This document shows positions 22,603-33,569 of a stretch of 64,000 nt of DNA, in pieces. The position numbers and the translations under genes are program-made. How positions within the stretch are numbered: position 1 is the stretch's first letter; each line of letters opens with the position of its first letter. This stretch comes from Arion vulgaris (taxonomy: Eukaryota; Mollusca; Gastropoda; Stylommatophora; Arionidae), in assembly GCA_020796225.1 (NCBI GenBank), contig CM036755.1, forward strand, positions 80,485,772 to 80,549,771, given 5' to 3'. The notes under the pieces were generated by a model that did no database searches, was not told the DNA's origin, and saw only the letters and a list, made by a program, of their open reading frames with translations.

Positions 22603-22615
22603 ATACAGTGTTGTC

Positions 22616-23749
22616 ATGAACAGCGGGCGTTACTTTCAGTACCCATATGGGCAAACTTGTTCATCGGGCGCCGACCGTCATTCCAACAGTTCAGCAGAAC
22701 TGCGGAGAGCTAGGGATATGCTAATCCAGGAGGTAGATTGTGGCAGTCTACAATTTCTACAATTTAAATTGCTACAGTTCAGTCGTAGTAGCCAAGCCTT
22801 GTTTCCAAATGTATGGCATGGAGAGGACGGCAATATGGAACATGTCACTAAGCCATTTCCAATGCCTCAATGTTCATCATATACCTCGGACGAAGCTTGC
22901 ACAGATCCAAATGTCAGAACTCATTGTGATTCAACGACTTCTGACGTTTCGCAGCATTCATCTCAAAACTTGACTGATGACTGTTCAGAAATCCAAACTT
23001 TACAGGATTCAGACTTGGCTGATGACTGTTCAGAAATCCAAACTTTACAGGATTCAGACTTCTCTGATGACTGCTCAGAAATCCAAACTTTACAGGATTC
23101 AGACTTGGCTGATGACTGTTCAGAAATCCAAACTACACAAGATTCAGAAGTGGCATTTAGAGGCACAGAAATTTCTTCTACTGGAGCTGAGTATAATTGT
23201 AATGAGACCTCTGCAGAAAATGACAGCGGTGATAACTTTAATGTAAGGGAAATGAAATTTTGGGAACAGGTTATAAAAGTTAACGACCAATTGCGTATTG
23301 AAACTAAGTCTCTCGCAGCCACACGGATAAAACTCAAAGATCCAATTCTAAGAAGTCAAACATGTCATAAGATTGCAGAGTTGTACAAAAGGTTAAAGTT
23401 GATAAGATCTCAGCTGCAACAGGCACAATGGGAATTAAAAAAATATGGGTTTAGAGATAATTTACAGGATATTCCTGATTTTGCAAGGTGTAGATTTCCA
23501 GAGAGTCTTCGCGCAGGAAGACCGCCACCTCAAATCTTTCTCATTGTATCAAAATGCAACAAAATTTTATCAAAACTCTGGGTAATTCTACATTCAAATG
23601 TTAAAATAATAGAGCCATATAAAGACATTTTGAGCTCAACTATTAAAGGACTTTTGTTAACTAAGCCATCTGAGAAACTTCATGCATTGTTATATCCCAA
23701 GCTCATCAGAAATGAAGTTAATGACAGTACAAATACGTCAGTGGATTAA
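22616..23749 (+). CDS. Orphan family gene 1, probably truncated
   Basis: A 377-residue frame. I chose the ATG at 22616 because it aligns with gene 2. Residues 1-86 form a head with PYGQTCSSG, ELRRARDMLIQEVDCGSL, LFPNVWHGEDGNMEHV and PFPMPQC. Residues about 119-178 are four 15-residue repeats (DDCSEIQTLQDSDLA). From about residue 212 a helical module begins FWEQVIKVNDQ and includes CHKIAELYKRLK, IVSKCNKIL and IEPYKDILSS. The stop TAA (23747) lines up with a Leu TTA of gene 2, and homology continues past it, so the gene looks truncated. Hydrophilic, no signal peptide or membrane segment. Function unknown; I match it to no family I know. An alternative is that this is one exon of a longer spliced gene. 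Confidence 0.7.
   Translation: MNSGRYFQYPYGQTCSSGADRHSNSSAELRRARDMLIQEVDCGSLQFLQFKLLQFSRSSQALFPNVWHGEDGNMEHVTKPFPMPQCSSYTSDEACTDPNVRTHCDSTTSDVSQHSSQNLTDDCSEIQTLQDSDLADDCSEIQTLQDSDFSDDCSEIQTLQDSDLADDCSEIQTTQDSEVAFRGTEISSTGAEYNCNETSAENDSGDNFNVREMKFWEQVIKVNDQLRIETKSLAATRIKLKDPILRSQTCHKIAELYKRLKLIRSQLQQAQWELKKYGFRDNLQDIPDFARCRFPESLRAGRPPPQIFLIVSKCNKILSKLWVILHSNVKIIEPYKDILSSTIKGLLLTKPSEKLHALLYPKLIRNEVNDSTNTSVD
22970..23155 (+). repeat. 45-bp coding repeat, four units
   Basis: The core unit GATGACTG(T/C)TCAGAAATCC begins about every 45 bp, so the reading frame is kept. Three units are nearly identical, the fourth ends differently. Confidence 0.9.
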
Positions 23750-23936
23750 TTCAACAGTTTTGATACAAGGAATAAAAACCAAACCTAAGAAGTTCTAAGA
23801 AGTAAATTATGGATGCAAATAAGTTGAACATTTTTAGATATTTGTTAGGAGTACAAATATACTCTGAACATAAAAAGGAAAGACATGTCGGACATGTTCT
23901 GTAAGTACTGACTTTGAAAAGACTGATTATCTAGAT

Positions 23937-24320
23937 TTAGTCAAGATGGTGCGGCACGCTGAAGGTGTATTTCAGTCGACCTCTAACCAGAGCCAATTTA
24001 AGATTTCCTTGGATGAAATTTATGTTATCCTGTCCTGAATGTGGTAGACTACTGCACAGTTTAATCCATCTAGGGGAATCTGATGAAGCTGCGTAAGGCT
24101 CGGCCAGCCGGTAGAGGATTGTATAGGGCTCATTAAAAAAGTGAGAAAAGTTCACAGTAAGCCTCAAACCTAAAAGATACAATGGTTTCAATACCAAAGG
24201 TCGCCGCAGAAATATTGGAGGCAGTAGGAAACACCCTATACGAAGAGCACTGGAAGGAAACTGCAATAACTCCACGCATAAGACACAACCAAAATAGAGG
24301 ATAGATAGATAGATAGTAAA
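23937..24320. repeat. Unclassified repeat ending in (GATA)n
   Basis: It ends at 24300-24317 in GATAGATAGATAGATAG. Both strands have partial open frames but no motif I recognise. A LINE-like tail is possible. Confidence 0.35.
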
Positions 24321-24339
24321 GCTGGCAATGATTTTCTGG

Positions 24340-24900
24340 ATTCGGCTACAGTTGGTGGTCTTGCATTAAATAATAATACAATTTTTGCCTGTGGCATCTA
24401 TAAAAAAAGGTTCTGTTTGTGTGAGTGACCCCTCCGCTGAATTTTGCACACTTGCCTCTAATATAGAGGAAGGCCCGTCTGCCCAGCGTTTTCGTAGCAC
24501 GTTGGACTACGGGTGACTATCCCTCTGTGTGTACGGGTTCAATTCCGTGGGATGGCAGAAAAGCCACAGATTCCCCAGATTTACGGTGTTCGTGGCACCG
24601 AACCGAAGGATTACGATGTCCATGGCACCGAGCCGAAGAGCTAAAAGCTCAAGTGCTTCTGGATCGAAAAAAAAAAAAAATATAGAGGAAGCAGGAAATG
24701 CAGGTTTCATACAGAAGCAGAAAAAACACTAGGGCAGACTGCAGCTAATGTTGAAAAGACTTGATAAAAATGCTACATTGTTCCAGAAGCGTCTGAATTT
24801 TTTAATCACACAGAACAGAGGCCTAATTGTAAGAAAGATGTGTACAAGCGATTAAAAAAGTTTAAAATCCAATTTTACAGTAAGAAAAATGAAAGCAGTT
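24340..24900 (+). pseudogene. Degraded 3' remnant of an orphan family gene
   Basis: It is similar to the 3' part of gene 2: 24350-24450 matches 46212-46305 (CTTGCATTAAATAATAAT; TCTGTTTGTGTGAGT; CC(C/T)TC(C/T)GCTGAAT) and 24700-24870 matches about 46385-46540 (TTTCATACAGA...; the final helix). No frame survives, and SINE B (24473-24678) is inserted in the middle. It is probably the old 3' end of gene 1. Confidence 0.65.
24473..24678 (+). mobile_element. SINE family B with poly(A)
   Basis: A tRNA-like head with A box TAGCACGTTGG (24495-24505) and B box GGTTCAATTCC (24536-24546), a body with two GGCACCGA(A/G)CCGAAG repeats, and a 14-nt A run. Flanked by AATATAGAGGAAG at 24460-24472 and 24679-24691. 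Confidence 0.92.
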
Positions 24901-24909
24901 TGTTGTTTT

Positions 24910-25110
24910 ATTTTTGTTCGAACGCTGTGAATTCAGACATAGTCATGGCGTCTCTGACTTCTTTTTGCAGGAAGGCTAGCTTTCCTTTTCCCAAGTGTCC
25001 CACACCATTCAGGGGTGCCTTAATCTGGCTGCAGTGGTACTTGTAATTTTGATCCCCAAGTAAAGGGTCAGGGTCTCCTGTGGTCCAACCGGGTACAGTG
25101 TACACAACAA
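24910..25110 (-). mobile_element. SINE family D fragment
   Basis: Collinear with 11470-11640 (GAATTCAG..., CAAGTGTCCCACACCATTCA, TTTGATCCCCAAGTAAAGGG). Confidence 0.45.
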
Positions 25111-25404
25111 GAATTTGTGACCACAGGCTCAGTGTTATTAATTTTGATATCAGTGACCTTACTGAGTATAGTGAGGCTGGCTACTACTAGGGGGTTAACT
25201 GCAAAATATACAATTTATTTTGTATGATTAAGCTCGGATCTTGTTAAGGAGTCTAGATCAGGTAAAGCCAAAACTGAAGGTTCTAAATTATCGAGATAAG
25301 GAAAGACTGCAGTAAAACTATGTAGCATAGGCGAAACGCATACAAATAAAGTAATGTAGTTTTACAAAGCACAAAAACAAGATACAGCGGCACTTAGATC
25401 AAAA

Positions 25405-25656
25405 TGCGCATGTGTGTTGCCGGGGCTCACAAGGGGAGCAAAGAATGGTAACACCGTGACTTACAATGCATGTTGTAAGAGGCAACTGAGGTAGGAGCCT
25501 AGAGAAGCAACCCTAGTAAATAAAAAGCGACACAGAAATCGAATGTGCTGGTCTACTTGTAGGCGCATAACTGACACAATGTACAATTGCTCTTAGGCTT
25601 GGATCACATACAAATCACAAAGAGTGGTTAACCAGTAGTCGATATGAAACATTCGA
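25405..25656 (+). mobile_element. SINE family A copy with target duplication
   Basis: Flanked by AGATCAAAA at 25396-25404 and 25657-25665; the interrupted sequence, once rejoined, restores the GATCAAAAGGCCTTTATCAAG motif of the Penelope terminus. This confirms family A as a retroposed unit of about 250 bp with an ATTCGA-type end. Confidence 0.85.
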
Positions 25657-25736
25657 AGATCAAAAGGCCTTTATCAAGCAAATGATACAAAAGAAGTCTG
25701 AAGAAATTCAGACTTGCTATATGTCAGACATAACAT

Positions 25737-25937
25737 TTTTTTTCCAGATCCAGAAGCACTTTAGCTTTTCAGCTCTTCGGCTTGGTGCCATAGACATCAT
25801 TACCTTTCGGTTCAGTGCCACGAACACTGCAATTCTGGAGAACTTGTAGCTTTTCTGCCAGCGCGGAATTGAACTGCACCTACAGGGGGCTTGTCACCCA
25901 TCGCCCAACGCGCTGCGAACACACTGGGCAGGCGGGC
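25737..25937 (-). mobile_element. SINE family B copy with target duplication
   Basis: A minus-strand copy with a T run at its left end. Flanked by TCAGACATAACAT at 25724-25736 and 25938-25950, a perfect 13-bp duplication. Confidence 0.92.
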
Positions 25938-26454
25938 TCAGACATAACATAGTCAGACAATAGTTGAAACATCACTGTATCTTGTTTTTGTGCTTGGTAA
26001 AAACTATATTACTTTGTTTTTATGTATTTCGTCAGATTCTAAATGACAAAATTGTTAAGTTATATAAGCATTAGAGGATTATCCATTTATATAAATTTAA
26101 AAAAAAACTTATCATACCATACATGTTGTTTGTTTTAACATAAAACCATATTGAATCCACTGGGGACAGTGTAGCATTCTCGTTTTCTTAAAAATATATA
26201 TACATTTCTGTCAAAATACCATATATTTCTGGTTTTATCTTTGTGAGTTAGTGAGATCATCATCTCAACACTTCGGACAGGTTCATATGTGCTTTGATCT
26301 CCCCAATATCTTTATCAATGTATAATGAGATGAGAACAAGGCGTTTTTGTTTTGTAAGAACCCCAGGGGAAAGCAAAGAATATGATCAATAAATAGACAG
26401 TGTACAACTATTAAAAGCTGCGGAAAAAACAAATTGACAAACACAATATTCTGT

Positions 26455-26660
26455 ATCTCGCGATCACCACCCAGACCTATGTACCAGATCTCCGCATAAA
26501 TTCTATTCATGTGGAAATCTGATTCATGCAGCCCTAGCATTGATTTTTTAAAAAACAACACATCTTCAACACCACTTGGAGCTCTGGTGCTTATCGTTCG
26601 GCGATGTGTCTGGTTTCAGCAAGCGTTTACTCGGTTCGCTCTCCGTTCTGTAGCCATCTA
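26455..26660. repeat. Dispersed repeat, family R
   Basis: Second copy of the repeat at 10810-11010, with small insertions and deletions. Confidence 0.6.
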
Positions 26661-26689
26661 GTGTATTTTACTGTGTGGAGTAGCTAGCC

Positions 26690-26810
26690 CCACTTCCAAC
26701 CTCCTTAGTCACCTCTTACGACATGCGTGGCAGGCACATTGGTTCTATTCTCTATACCCCAATTTGTGCCCTCTCGGTTACCACTCGGGCGACACAAGGT
26801 TCGAACCACT
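26690..26810 (-). mobile_element. SINE family A, variant head
   Basis: It contains CTTACGACATGCGTGGCAGG, CTATACCCCAATTTGTGCCC and GGTTACCACTCGGGCGAC, the variant head in reverse. Confidence 0.55.
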
Positions 26811-26811
26811 T

Positions 26812-27270
26812 ACCCTTATTTCTCACAGCACACATTGCCTAGCTTCTTCGAATGTTCCATATCGACCACTTGTCAACCACTGTGTGGCTTGTAAGTGATC
26901 TGAGCCTAAAGCGATTGTACGTTGTGCCAGTTATGCACCTACAAGTAGGCCAGCACATCCGATTTCTGTGCTGCTTTTTATTTACTAGGGTAGCATCCTA
27001 GGGCCTACATCAGTCGCCTCTTACGACATGCATTGTAGTCGCAGTGGTACTATTCTTTGCTTTCCTTGCAGGCTCCGACATCACACGGGTGGCCTAGCCT
27101 AGCAACATGAGTGTTCTTATGAACGCAACCAGCGAGCCATTAAAAAAATGACTTTACTGGTGAGTGTCTCTCTGGTTGTGTTTGTAAGAACGCTCATATT
27201 GCTTGGCAATGGGTGCCGTAAGAAATATAAGGGTAAGTGGTTCGAATCCTGTGTTTGTCAATTTGTTTTT
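26812..27270. repeat. Fold-back element interrupted by SINE A
   Basis: The left arm (26816-26842 plus 27097-27140: GAACCACTTACCCTTAT, then AGCAACATGAGTGTTCTTA) is complementary to the right arm at about 27175-27265 (TAAGAACGCTCATATTGCTT, then ATAAGGGTAAGTGGTTCGAA). SINE A at 26842-27093 splits the left arm. Confidence 0.7.
26842..27093 (-). mobile_element. SINE family A copy
   Basis: Minus strand, from CTTCTTCGAATGTTCCATAT to CACACGGGTGG. The flanks share GCCTAGC, a short likely target duplication. Confidence 0.75.
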
Positions 27271-27457
27271 TCTGAAGCTTTTGTACTGAAATACTTGTAC
27301 ACTGTCTATTTATGAATCCATTGTATAATGACAAACGATGCAGGTTTTTTGTTGATTAATCAAATGTCTCGTGCCTCTACGTGCTAATGACTGACAGTTC
27401 TTAGTTTAACTACTATCTCCTTCACTCTGAACATAGATGCAGATTTATAACTTTCTT

Positions 27458-27715
27458 CTTCAAACGCTCCATTTCAACCACTTGTTAAACCACTCTGTGA
27501 TTTTTATGTGACCAGAGCATAAAAGTGATTGTAATTTGTGCCAGTTATGCACCTACAAGTAGGCCAGCACATCTGATTTCTGCGACACTTTTATTTACTA
27601 GGGTAGCTTTCCTAGGCCCCTACCTCAGTCGTCTCTTACGACATGCCTTGTAAGTCGCAGTGTTACTATTCTTTGCTCCACTTGCGGGCCGAAGCAACAC
27701 ACGGGCGATAACTGT
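27458..27715 (-). mobile_element. SINE family A copy
   Basis: Minus strand, full length, CTTCTTCAAACGCTCCATTT to GAAGCAACACACGGGCGA. Confidence 0.75.
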
Positions 27716-28156
27716 TTTCTCAGTTATCTATTTGACCTGCTTTCATTTTGATATTAAGGATGTCTGACATACACGTTGTTCATCCTTCATAGATCACTGC
27801 TGTGTCAGCCATCTCATTTTGTTCCAACATGACAAATGAGTTCATTATAAAGTGATAGACTTTGCACTGTTTTGGTATTTGCGTCTTACTGATGCTGTTT
27901 CTGGTCACATTTAGCGGATAAGTGTGATATATGTTGTCATCACTGTATCAGGGTAGCATGATATGGTCTCCATAGGTTATACTCTGCCTGATGACTGACT
28001 GAGAGTGAATTCAACCTACTGCCTTGTAGGTCAACTGGGGACAGTCAATAAATAAGGAGGACAGAAACACAGCAGAAAATGGATGCACAATGTGCAGCAC
28101 AAATCATTTTATGAGGACACAAATGAGTCTTTTGTATACTGTGATTAAGGAAACAT
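27716..28156. other. No clear feature
   Basis: Possible heavily decayed LINE sequence; no motif or repeat partner could be supported. Confidence 0.35.
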
Positions 28157-28168
28157 ATAATCAAAACA

Positions 28169-28398
28169 AGGGGATCTCAATGGCGGAGTGGTTAAGACTT
28201 TTACCAGTCATTCTGTAGGTTCGAATCCAGGCCGAGTCACATGTGCAATTTTTTCATGAGATCCCTAGGATTAGGGCTACGAAGTTCATACTCTGTGCAA
28301 CATTCTTGGCAGCTGGCAAGCCATTTCTGCCAACAGGGCGGAGCTATATAGGAAGCGTGCAATGAAGTCAATCCTTCGCTTTTAGACCTTTTTTTTTA
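28169..28398 (+). mobile_element. SINE family C with canonical pol III boxes
   Basis: A box TGGCGGAGTGG (28181-28191) and B box GGTTCGAATCC (28218-28228) fit tRNA consensus exactly. The body contains CTTGGCAGCTGGCAAGCC and ends in a T run. It is flanked by ATAATCAAAACA at 28157-28168 and 28399-28410. A second, split copy is at 57471-57980. Confidence 0.9.
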
Positions 28399-28424
28399 AT
28401 AATCAAAACATTGCGCATGCAGGA

Positions 28425-28580
28425 TTGGTGGATATCGGATGGTCCAAATCAGGGGTGTGTTAACCAGTCAACCACAGGAACCATCTTCTCACAGGAACTC
28501 TTAGATATATCTATACTGGAAGTGAACTGACACATATTAGTCTGCCTGAAGTGTTATGATATTGATTTAAGAACTGACCA
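28425..28580 (+). pseudogene. LINE RNase H-downstream fragment
   Basis: GTGTGTTAACCAGTCAACCA...GGAACCATC, then CTGCCTGAAGTGTTATGAT, as in 37780-37900. Confidence 0.5.
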
Positions 28581-28839
28581 AGATGGATACTTCAACTTTG
28601 AATATATACATTCAGATAAACCAAACAAAAAATTGATTTGTTATTTTGTTTGATATGTTGTTATTTTGTCTTTGATTTGATAATAGTTTTTTTTTGTTTT
28701 GCTAACGACTTTAGAAGTATACAAGTGAATGTCTGAAATGTTGGAAGAAGAAGATAATAAATATTTTTGTATTAATTGGTATTGCTTTTTAACAATGTAT
28801 TCAGTTTGTGTATAGTTCTTTTTCTTTTACTCCATTATA

Positions 28840-29090
28840 CCTCAGAGGGGTGAGGTGTAAGCATCTTCTGTGTCTAATGTACTTTTAATGTTGGTGTTCA
28901 TTTCTCTAGTTGTTTTTATGTGATCTTTTGCATGGTCATCCTCTCGCTCTGTATTAGTACATATTTTCAAATCGGCTCTCTGTTGTAGATGATGTCATGA
29001 CAATCTGTCTGGTGCCGAAACCATTTAATCTATTGTTCTTTTATGAATTGAGTGACCGGTTTCATTTGTAGTCACCTTCTAAAACATCTC
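28840..29090 (-). pseudogene. LINE fragment
   Basis: A minus-strand C-terminal segment. TGTCTGGTGCCGAAACCATTTAATC is the antisense of a WFGHxxRxxxxR-type motif. Confidence 0.4.
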
Positions 29091-29109
29091 ATCTCTGTTA
29101 TTATAATTT

Positions 29110-29480
29110 TTCACTCATTAGCTGATGGGAGTAAAGATTTTGTATATTGGTCGAATACAAGGATGGTATGACAGGACTACAAACAGGAAACTCTGGGATA
29201 TAACAGGACAACGACAAGTGGAACAAGAGATAAGGAGCAGATGGTGGTGATGGATAGGACACAACACTGAGGAAAACCCCCTAACAGCATCACAAGACTG
29301 GCTCTCCGATGGAACCAGCAGGGCAATAGAAGTAGGGGAAGACCCAGGAACACCTGGTGATGGGAGTTGGAGATAGAATACAAGAAAATGGGGAGAGAGT
29401 GGAGAGATCTGGAAAGGATGGGCTTGGAAGACCTTGGTTGCTGACCTATGCTTTCCTAGGGGCGAAGGGTGAAGAAGATT
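29110..29480 (+). pseudogene. LINE C-terminus
   Basis: GNRSRGRPRNTW, then EWRDLERMGLEDLG; ends CCTAGGGGCGAAGGGTGAAG. Relatives are at 13960-14105 (+) and 47560-47700 (-). Confidence 0.65.
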
Positions 29481-29484
29481 TTGG

Positions 29485-31215
29485 TAGAATAACTTTTTAT
29501 TCCTCTCCTCGCGAAATGTAAGGCCTTAGCAGTTGTTTGTCATTTTCCCCAGTCTCTGGGTGTTTTCTTTATGGCTTTCCAAGATAGACCAGCATCCTCC
29601 ACGTCCTCAACAACATTTCGTCTCCAGGTCTGTTTAGGACTATTTTCTTTGCGGGTTCCACTCAAGTGCTTGTCTAGTAACACTCAACTGTCTGTGCCTT
29701 CCACAGGGTATGCCCAACACATCACCATTTTCTCCAATTAACCTGGGTCATCATGGGGTCCTGTTCTTATCCACAGGTCTGTCGTACCATCTCAGTCTGA
29801 GAAGACATCCGTTGGCAAAGGTCTGAATCTTATTTATATTTTACTTGTCTTGCCACATTTCCGAGCTGTATAGCAACACAGATTTCACATTTGTACTGAA
29901 TATCCTGATCTTTGTTTTAGTAGAGATGGCAGTAGATTTCCACACTGTATGCAGGATAGCAAAGGCTTGTCAGGCTTTCCTAATCCTGGCATTAATGTCC
30001 TCATCTGTTTGGCTGATGTTGCTTCCAAGATAGACAAATTCTCTATCTTCTATATCCCTTCCCTCAATTAATATTGGGGTTTGCTGTATGTTATTGCTTT
30101 GCAATACTTTTTTATTCTTTTGCTGAGTTTAAGACTGACCTGTTGCACCGTTTTCGCCAGGGCATCCAATTTTTTCCTGCATCTCTTGTAAGTCTGTGTA
30201 GGAGCAAAGCCAAGATCATCTGTGCAGTCCATATCCTCAAATTTTTGACATAAATGTCCACTGAATGACTTTTCTGGACTCTGCATATACTGTGTGTAAC
30301 CCAATCAAGTAGCACCAAAAGAGGAGGGGACAGCAGGCATCCTTGTCTAACATCAGTAGTGACCTGGAACTTCTTGAAAAGTCTTCCATCTTGGATAATC
30401 TGGCAATAATACCCCTCATACAGTAGCTGGATGATGTTAACAGTCTTATCTGGTACCCCATAATATTTCAGGATATTCCACATTGATAGCCTATCGATGC
30501 TGTCAAATGCATTCTGGAAATCAACAAAGCACACGTAGAGCGGAGTCTACCACTCCATTGTTTGTTCTATGATGATTCTCAGGGTGGCTATCTGGTGATT
30601 ACAAGATCTATCTTTACGGAATTTAGTCTGTTCATCTCTAAGCATCTGGTCAATGGTCTCTTTTGTCCATGATAACCCTAGTGAGAACTTTTGCTAGGAA
30701 TGGAAAGCAGCATAATCCCTTTCCACTTATCACATTGTTATAAATCTCCATTCTTTGGCAGTTTTACAAGGAGACCTTTCCTCCAGTCTGCTGGAATCTC
30801 CCCTCTGTTCCACACCAATTCAAACAATCTGGTAATCTTGTTCACCTCTTCTCCCCTTCCTCTGTGTTTCCGCCGAATATTATCTACTCCTGCCATTTTC
30901 AGTTTTTTCAATGCATTTACTGTTTTGGGATCTCTGATACATTTATATTAAGTGGATCTCCTGACACCAAGTCTGGTGGACTTTGTGGGGACGGTCTACT
31001 TAACACTTATTGGAAATGCTCTTTCCACCAACCCAGTTGATGCCCTATTTTAGTCAGAAGTTGTCCAGTCTTGTCTCTCATTGGCCTGTTCGGGTTATTT
31101 TTCCTTCAACCAACATTCTGGTTGTCTCATCGTGTAGAATGCCTTGAGGTTGCACAATACACAAACTCCATAGCTCTTTCAGCAATCCTATGAATCTCCT
31201 GGAAAAAAACCACAG
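29485..31215 (-). pseudogene. LINE reverse transcriptase, most of the domain
   Basis: The clearest frame, 30112-30534 (minus), reads CFVDFQNAFDSIDRLSMW, YGVPDKTVNIIQLLYEGY and VRQGCLLSPPLLVLLDWV, the core fingers/palm motifs; a degenerate ADD block follows near 30210. Upstream N-terminal motifs lie to about 31200 and the C-terminus to 29485. Several frameshifts. Confidence 0.75.
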
Positions 31216-31289
31216 CCAACTCTAGATAACTAGGCCAGACAACCGACCGGGGATTCCCTGACCTAGATCAGGGAAGGAGCTGAAATTAT

Positions 31290-31700
31290 AGATGTGTGAT
31301 AGAACACTAAAATTAAGAACGAAAATCCAGTCCTTCGAAACTAAATGCTACAGAAAGATCCTACGAATACCATGGACAGAAAAAGAAAGAACACTGATGT
31401 CCGGAAAGAACTAAACGTTAAAGAGAATTGGCTGATAAACAACATACTATACAGAAAAATTACATACTTTGGTCACACCAAGCGCCACGATGGCCTGGAA
31501 AGAAACAATACTAGAGGGCAGGGTCCCAGGACGCAGAGGCAGACCAAGAAGAAGATGGCTACAAGATATTAAAGAAACCATGAATATGACCATCGACGAA
31601 GTGGGTGAACTGGCTAGAGACAGAGTGAATTTCAGATGTGCTGCAAAGAGAGCAACGTCATATAAAGGATACGCACCTTGATGATGATGATGATGATAGA
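31290..31700 (+). pseudogene. LINE RT C-terminus with (GAT)n tail
   Basis: GRRGRPRRRWLQDIKETMNM, then ELARDRVNFRCAAKRAT, then TGATGATGATGATGATGATA. One frameshift near 31450. Confidence 0.7.
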
Positions 31701-32215
31701 ACACTGCAAGCTTTTTTGGAATTTTATTCAATTCTGTGAGTCTATGGTTATTTATTGGTGAAAAATATTCATAATTTTGATATTTCTTATTGTTAAACTG
31801 AACTTGTTGGGTAATATAACTTCGATTTAGCATTTTGTGTTGATTTTAAAATGAATTCGTCTATATACACCAGTACTGGAATGCGAGGTCACGTGGCGTA
31901 GTTGTGGTCTGATTTCCTATAATACTTACCGGAGTCCGCAGCACATAAGTTTATAGTTGGCTCTGCCTCATGTCCTATTTAATCCAGAGTCCTCGTTTAT
32001 CTGGGGAGTAGTTTAGCCATGTAAGAATGAATATATCTTCCGGCTGAATGAAAATGACATAATTGTTTTGACAATTATTGCAATAGCGATCAGAGGACGC
32101 AATGTTACATCTCAGATAAGCATCTTTTAAACTTGCGCCAGAAATAGTGCACGGCACAATGCGTGAATCATTAGAGGAAAATGCCGATTTAAGTCTGTAT
32201 TATATTTTTTAATAA
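31701..32215. other. No recognisable feature
   Basis: AT-rich sequence without a supported ORF, exon or repeat partner. Confidence 0.4.
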
Positions 32216-32234
32216 GGATATGTTATATATATAT

Positions 32235-32700
32235 AGCTCTCTACCAATTAAAGAAATGATAAGTGTAGCTGAGGTCAAGGGGGCAATAAGGCAGCGGGTG
32301 ATGACAACATTACTGCAGAAATGCTCAAAGCGGCTGATGATACAACTATTAGCCAGGTGCAAGAACTATTTAATAAAGTATGGGAAGAAGAAACTGTCCC
32401 AGATCAATGAAAAAGGGAATAATTGTTAAGATCCCCAAAAGGGATCTCAGAGGTTGCAACAACTGGAGAGGGATCACCCTATTATCAGTAATGACTAAGA
32501 CTTTAGGTAAAATCATTCTTAATAGAATCAAAGGACACAACCCTGAGAGAAGAACAAGCTGGTTTTAGACCCGGGAGAAGCTGCTTAGAACAAATAATTA
32601 CCCTACGACTAATTTTGGAGGAACATATTGAGAAGCAACCACTCATACTAAATTTCATCGATATTAAAAAAACCTTTGATAGTCTACACTAGACCTCACC
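32235..32700 (+). pseudogene. LINE RT N-terminal part
   Basis: Readable across frameshifts: DNITAEMLKAADDTT, CNNWRGITLLSVMTK, GRSCLEQIITLRLILEEHI and FIDIKKTFDSL. These are RT fingers/palm motifs. 32640-32700 overlaps the start of the copy at 39440. Confidence 0.7.
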
Positions 32701-33059
32701 GTGTAATTCTTTGGCATGATGTTTTATTTGAAATAAATTCAGTCTCGAAGCTGTTGCAATTTGTAACTATAAATGTTTCAGATTGTGTAAGGATGTTATC
32801 ATAAACCATACAAAAAGTGAAAAGTTATAGACAGTCTGGAAATGATCAGATGCAAATTGCTGCTAATGAGATGCAGATAATCTTGATTGCAGTACATCAT
32901 TTCTTGCCGAAACTGAAGTTAGAGACAGAAGGAAAAAGTGTCAATTTGACTATGAAGAAGCTGTCGATGAACCCTTAACATAGGAGATAGATTTAAAATA
33001 AACTTTTAAAATTATATTTTGGACATTACACAATACACATTACCCGTAATTCTCTGAAT

Positions 33060-33560
33060 GAGCGATTCACGCTTTTGGAAACACACAGAAGAAATTTTCA
33101 GTTTTTATATCACGTTCAAAAACTCAAGGATATAGATGACATAACGCTAGCAAATTATTGTAACAGTCTCCAGTCAATGCTTTCGATCGAAAATGAATCG
33201 GATATAAATGCAAATGATCTTCAGGAAGAATTAGGTGATGTATCCAGAATGCTACAAAATTCTATGAAACCTTTGGATGTTTTAAATTATTTGTGCCAAA
33301 ATAACTTGATTACTTTGTATCGGAATATTGTTGTAGCTATGAGAATTTTATTAACACTCCCTGTCTATCTCTGTAGCTTGTGGGGACAGAAGTTTTTCCA
33401 AAATTAAAATGAATGAAACACTACTTAAGTTCAATAAGCCAAACAAAGCTTAGAAATATGCCATTAACTTCTATTGAATCTACCATTGGCTGCCACTACA
33501 CATCCCAAATTAACGAATTTGTTTAAGTTAGAAGGGTAGTAGATTGTTGTAAATCGAAAG
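33060..33560 (+). pseudogene. hAT transposase C-terminal remnant 1
   Basis: The frame 33075-33407 ends VVAMRILLTLPV, and after a frameshift GDRSFSKIKMNETLLKF. This resembles the hAT dimerisation region of ZMYM-like/DUF4371 transposases (family knowledge). Confidence 0.65.
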
Positions 33561-33569
33561 ACAAGCTCA

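Larger units (their letters stand above)
25291..26036. mobile_element. Penelope-derived fold-back element with two nested SINEs
   Basis: The left terminus GACTGCAGTAAAACTATGT is followed by ...GTAGTTTTACAAAGC; the inverted counterpart is at 25975-26036. Direct repeats TTCTAAATTA (25281-25290) and TTCTAAATGA (26037-26046) flank it. SINE A (25405-25656) and SINE B (25737-25937) are inserted inside. Without them it is about 270 bp. Confidence 0.7.

Noticed and set aside
24473..24560. Possible tRNA gene
   Set aside because: Same reason: SINE B head, repeated at 25737 and 58579 with target duplications.
28169..28250. Possible functional tRNA gene
   Set aside because: A and B boxes are perfect, but no acceptor stem pairs and the sequence continues into a SINE body with a target duplication.
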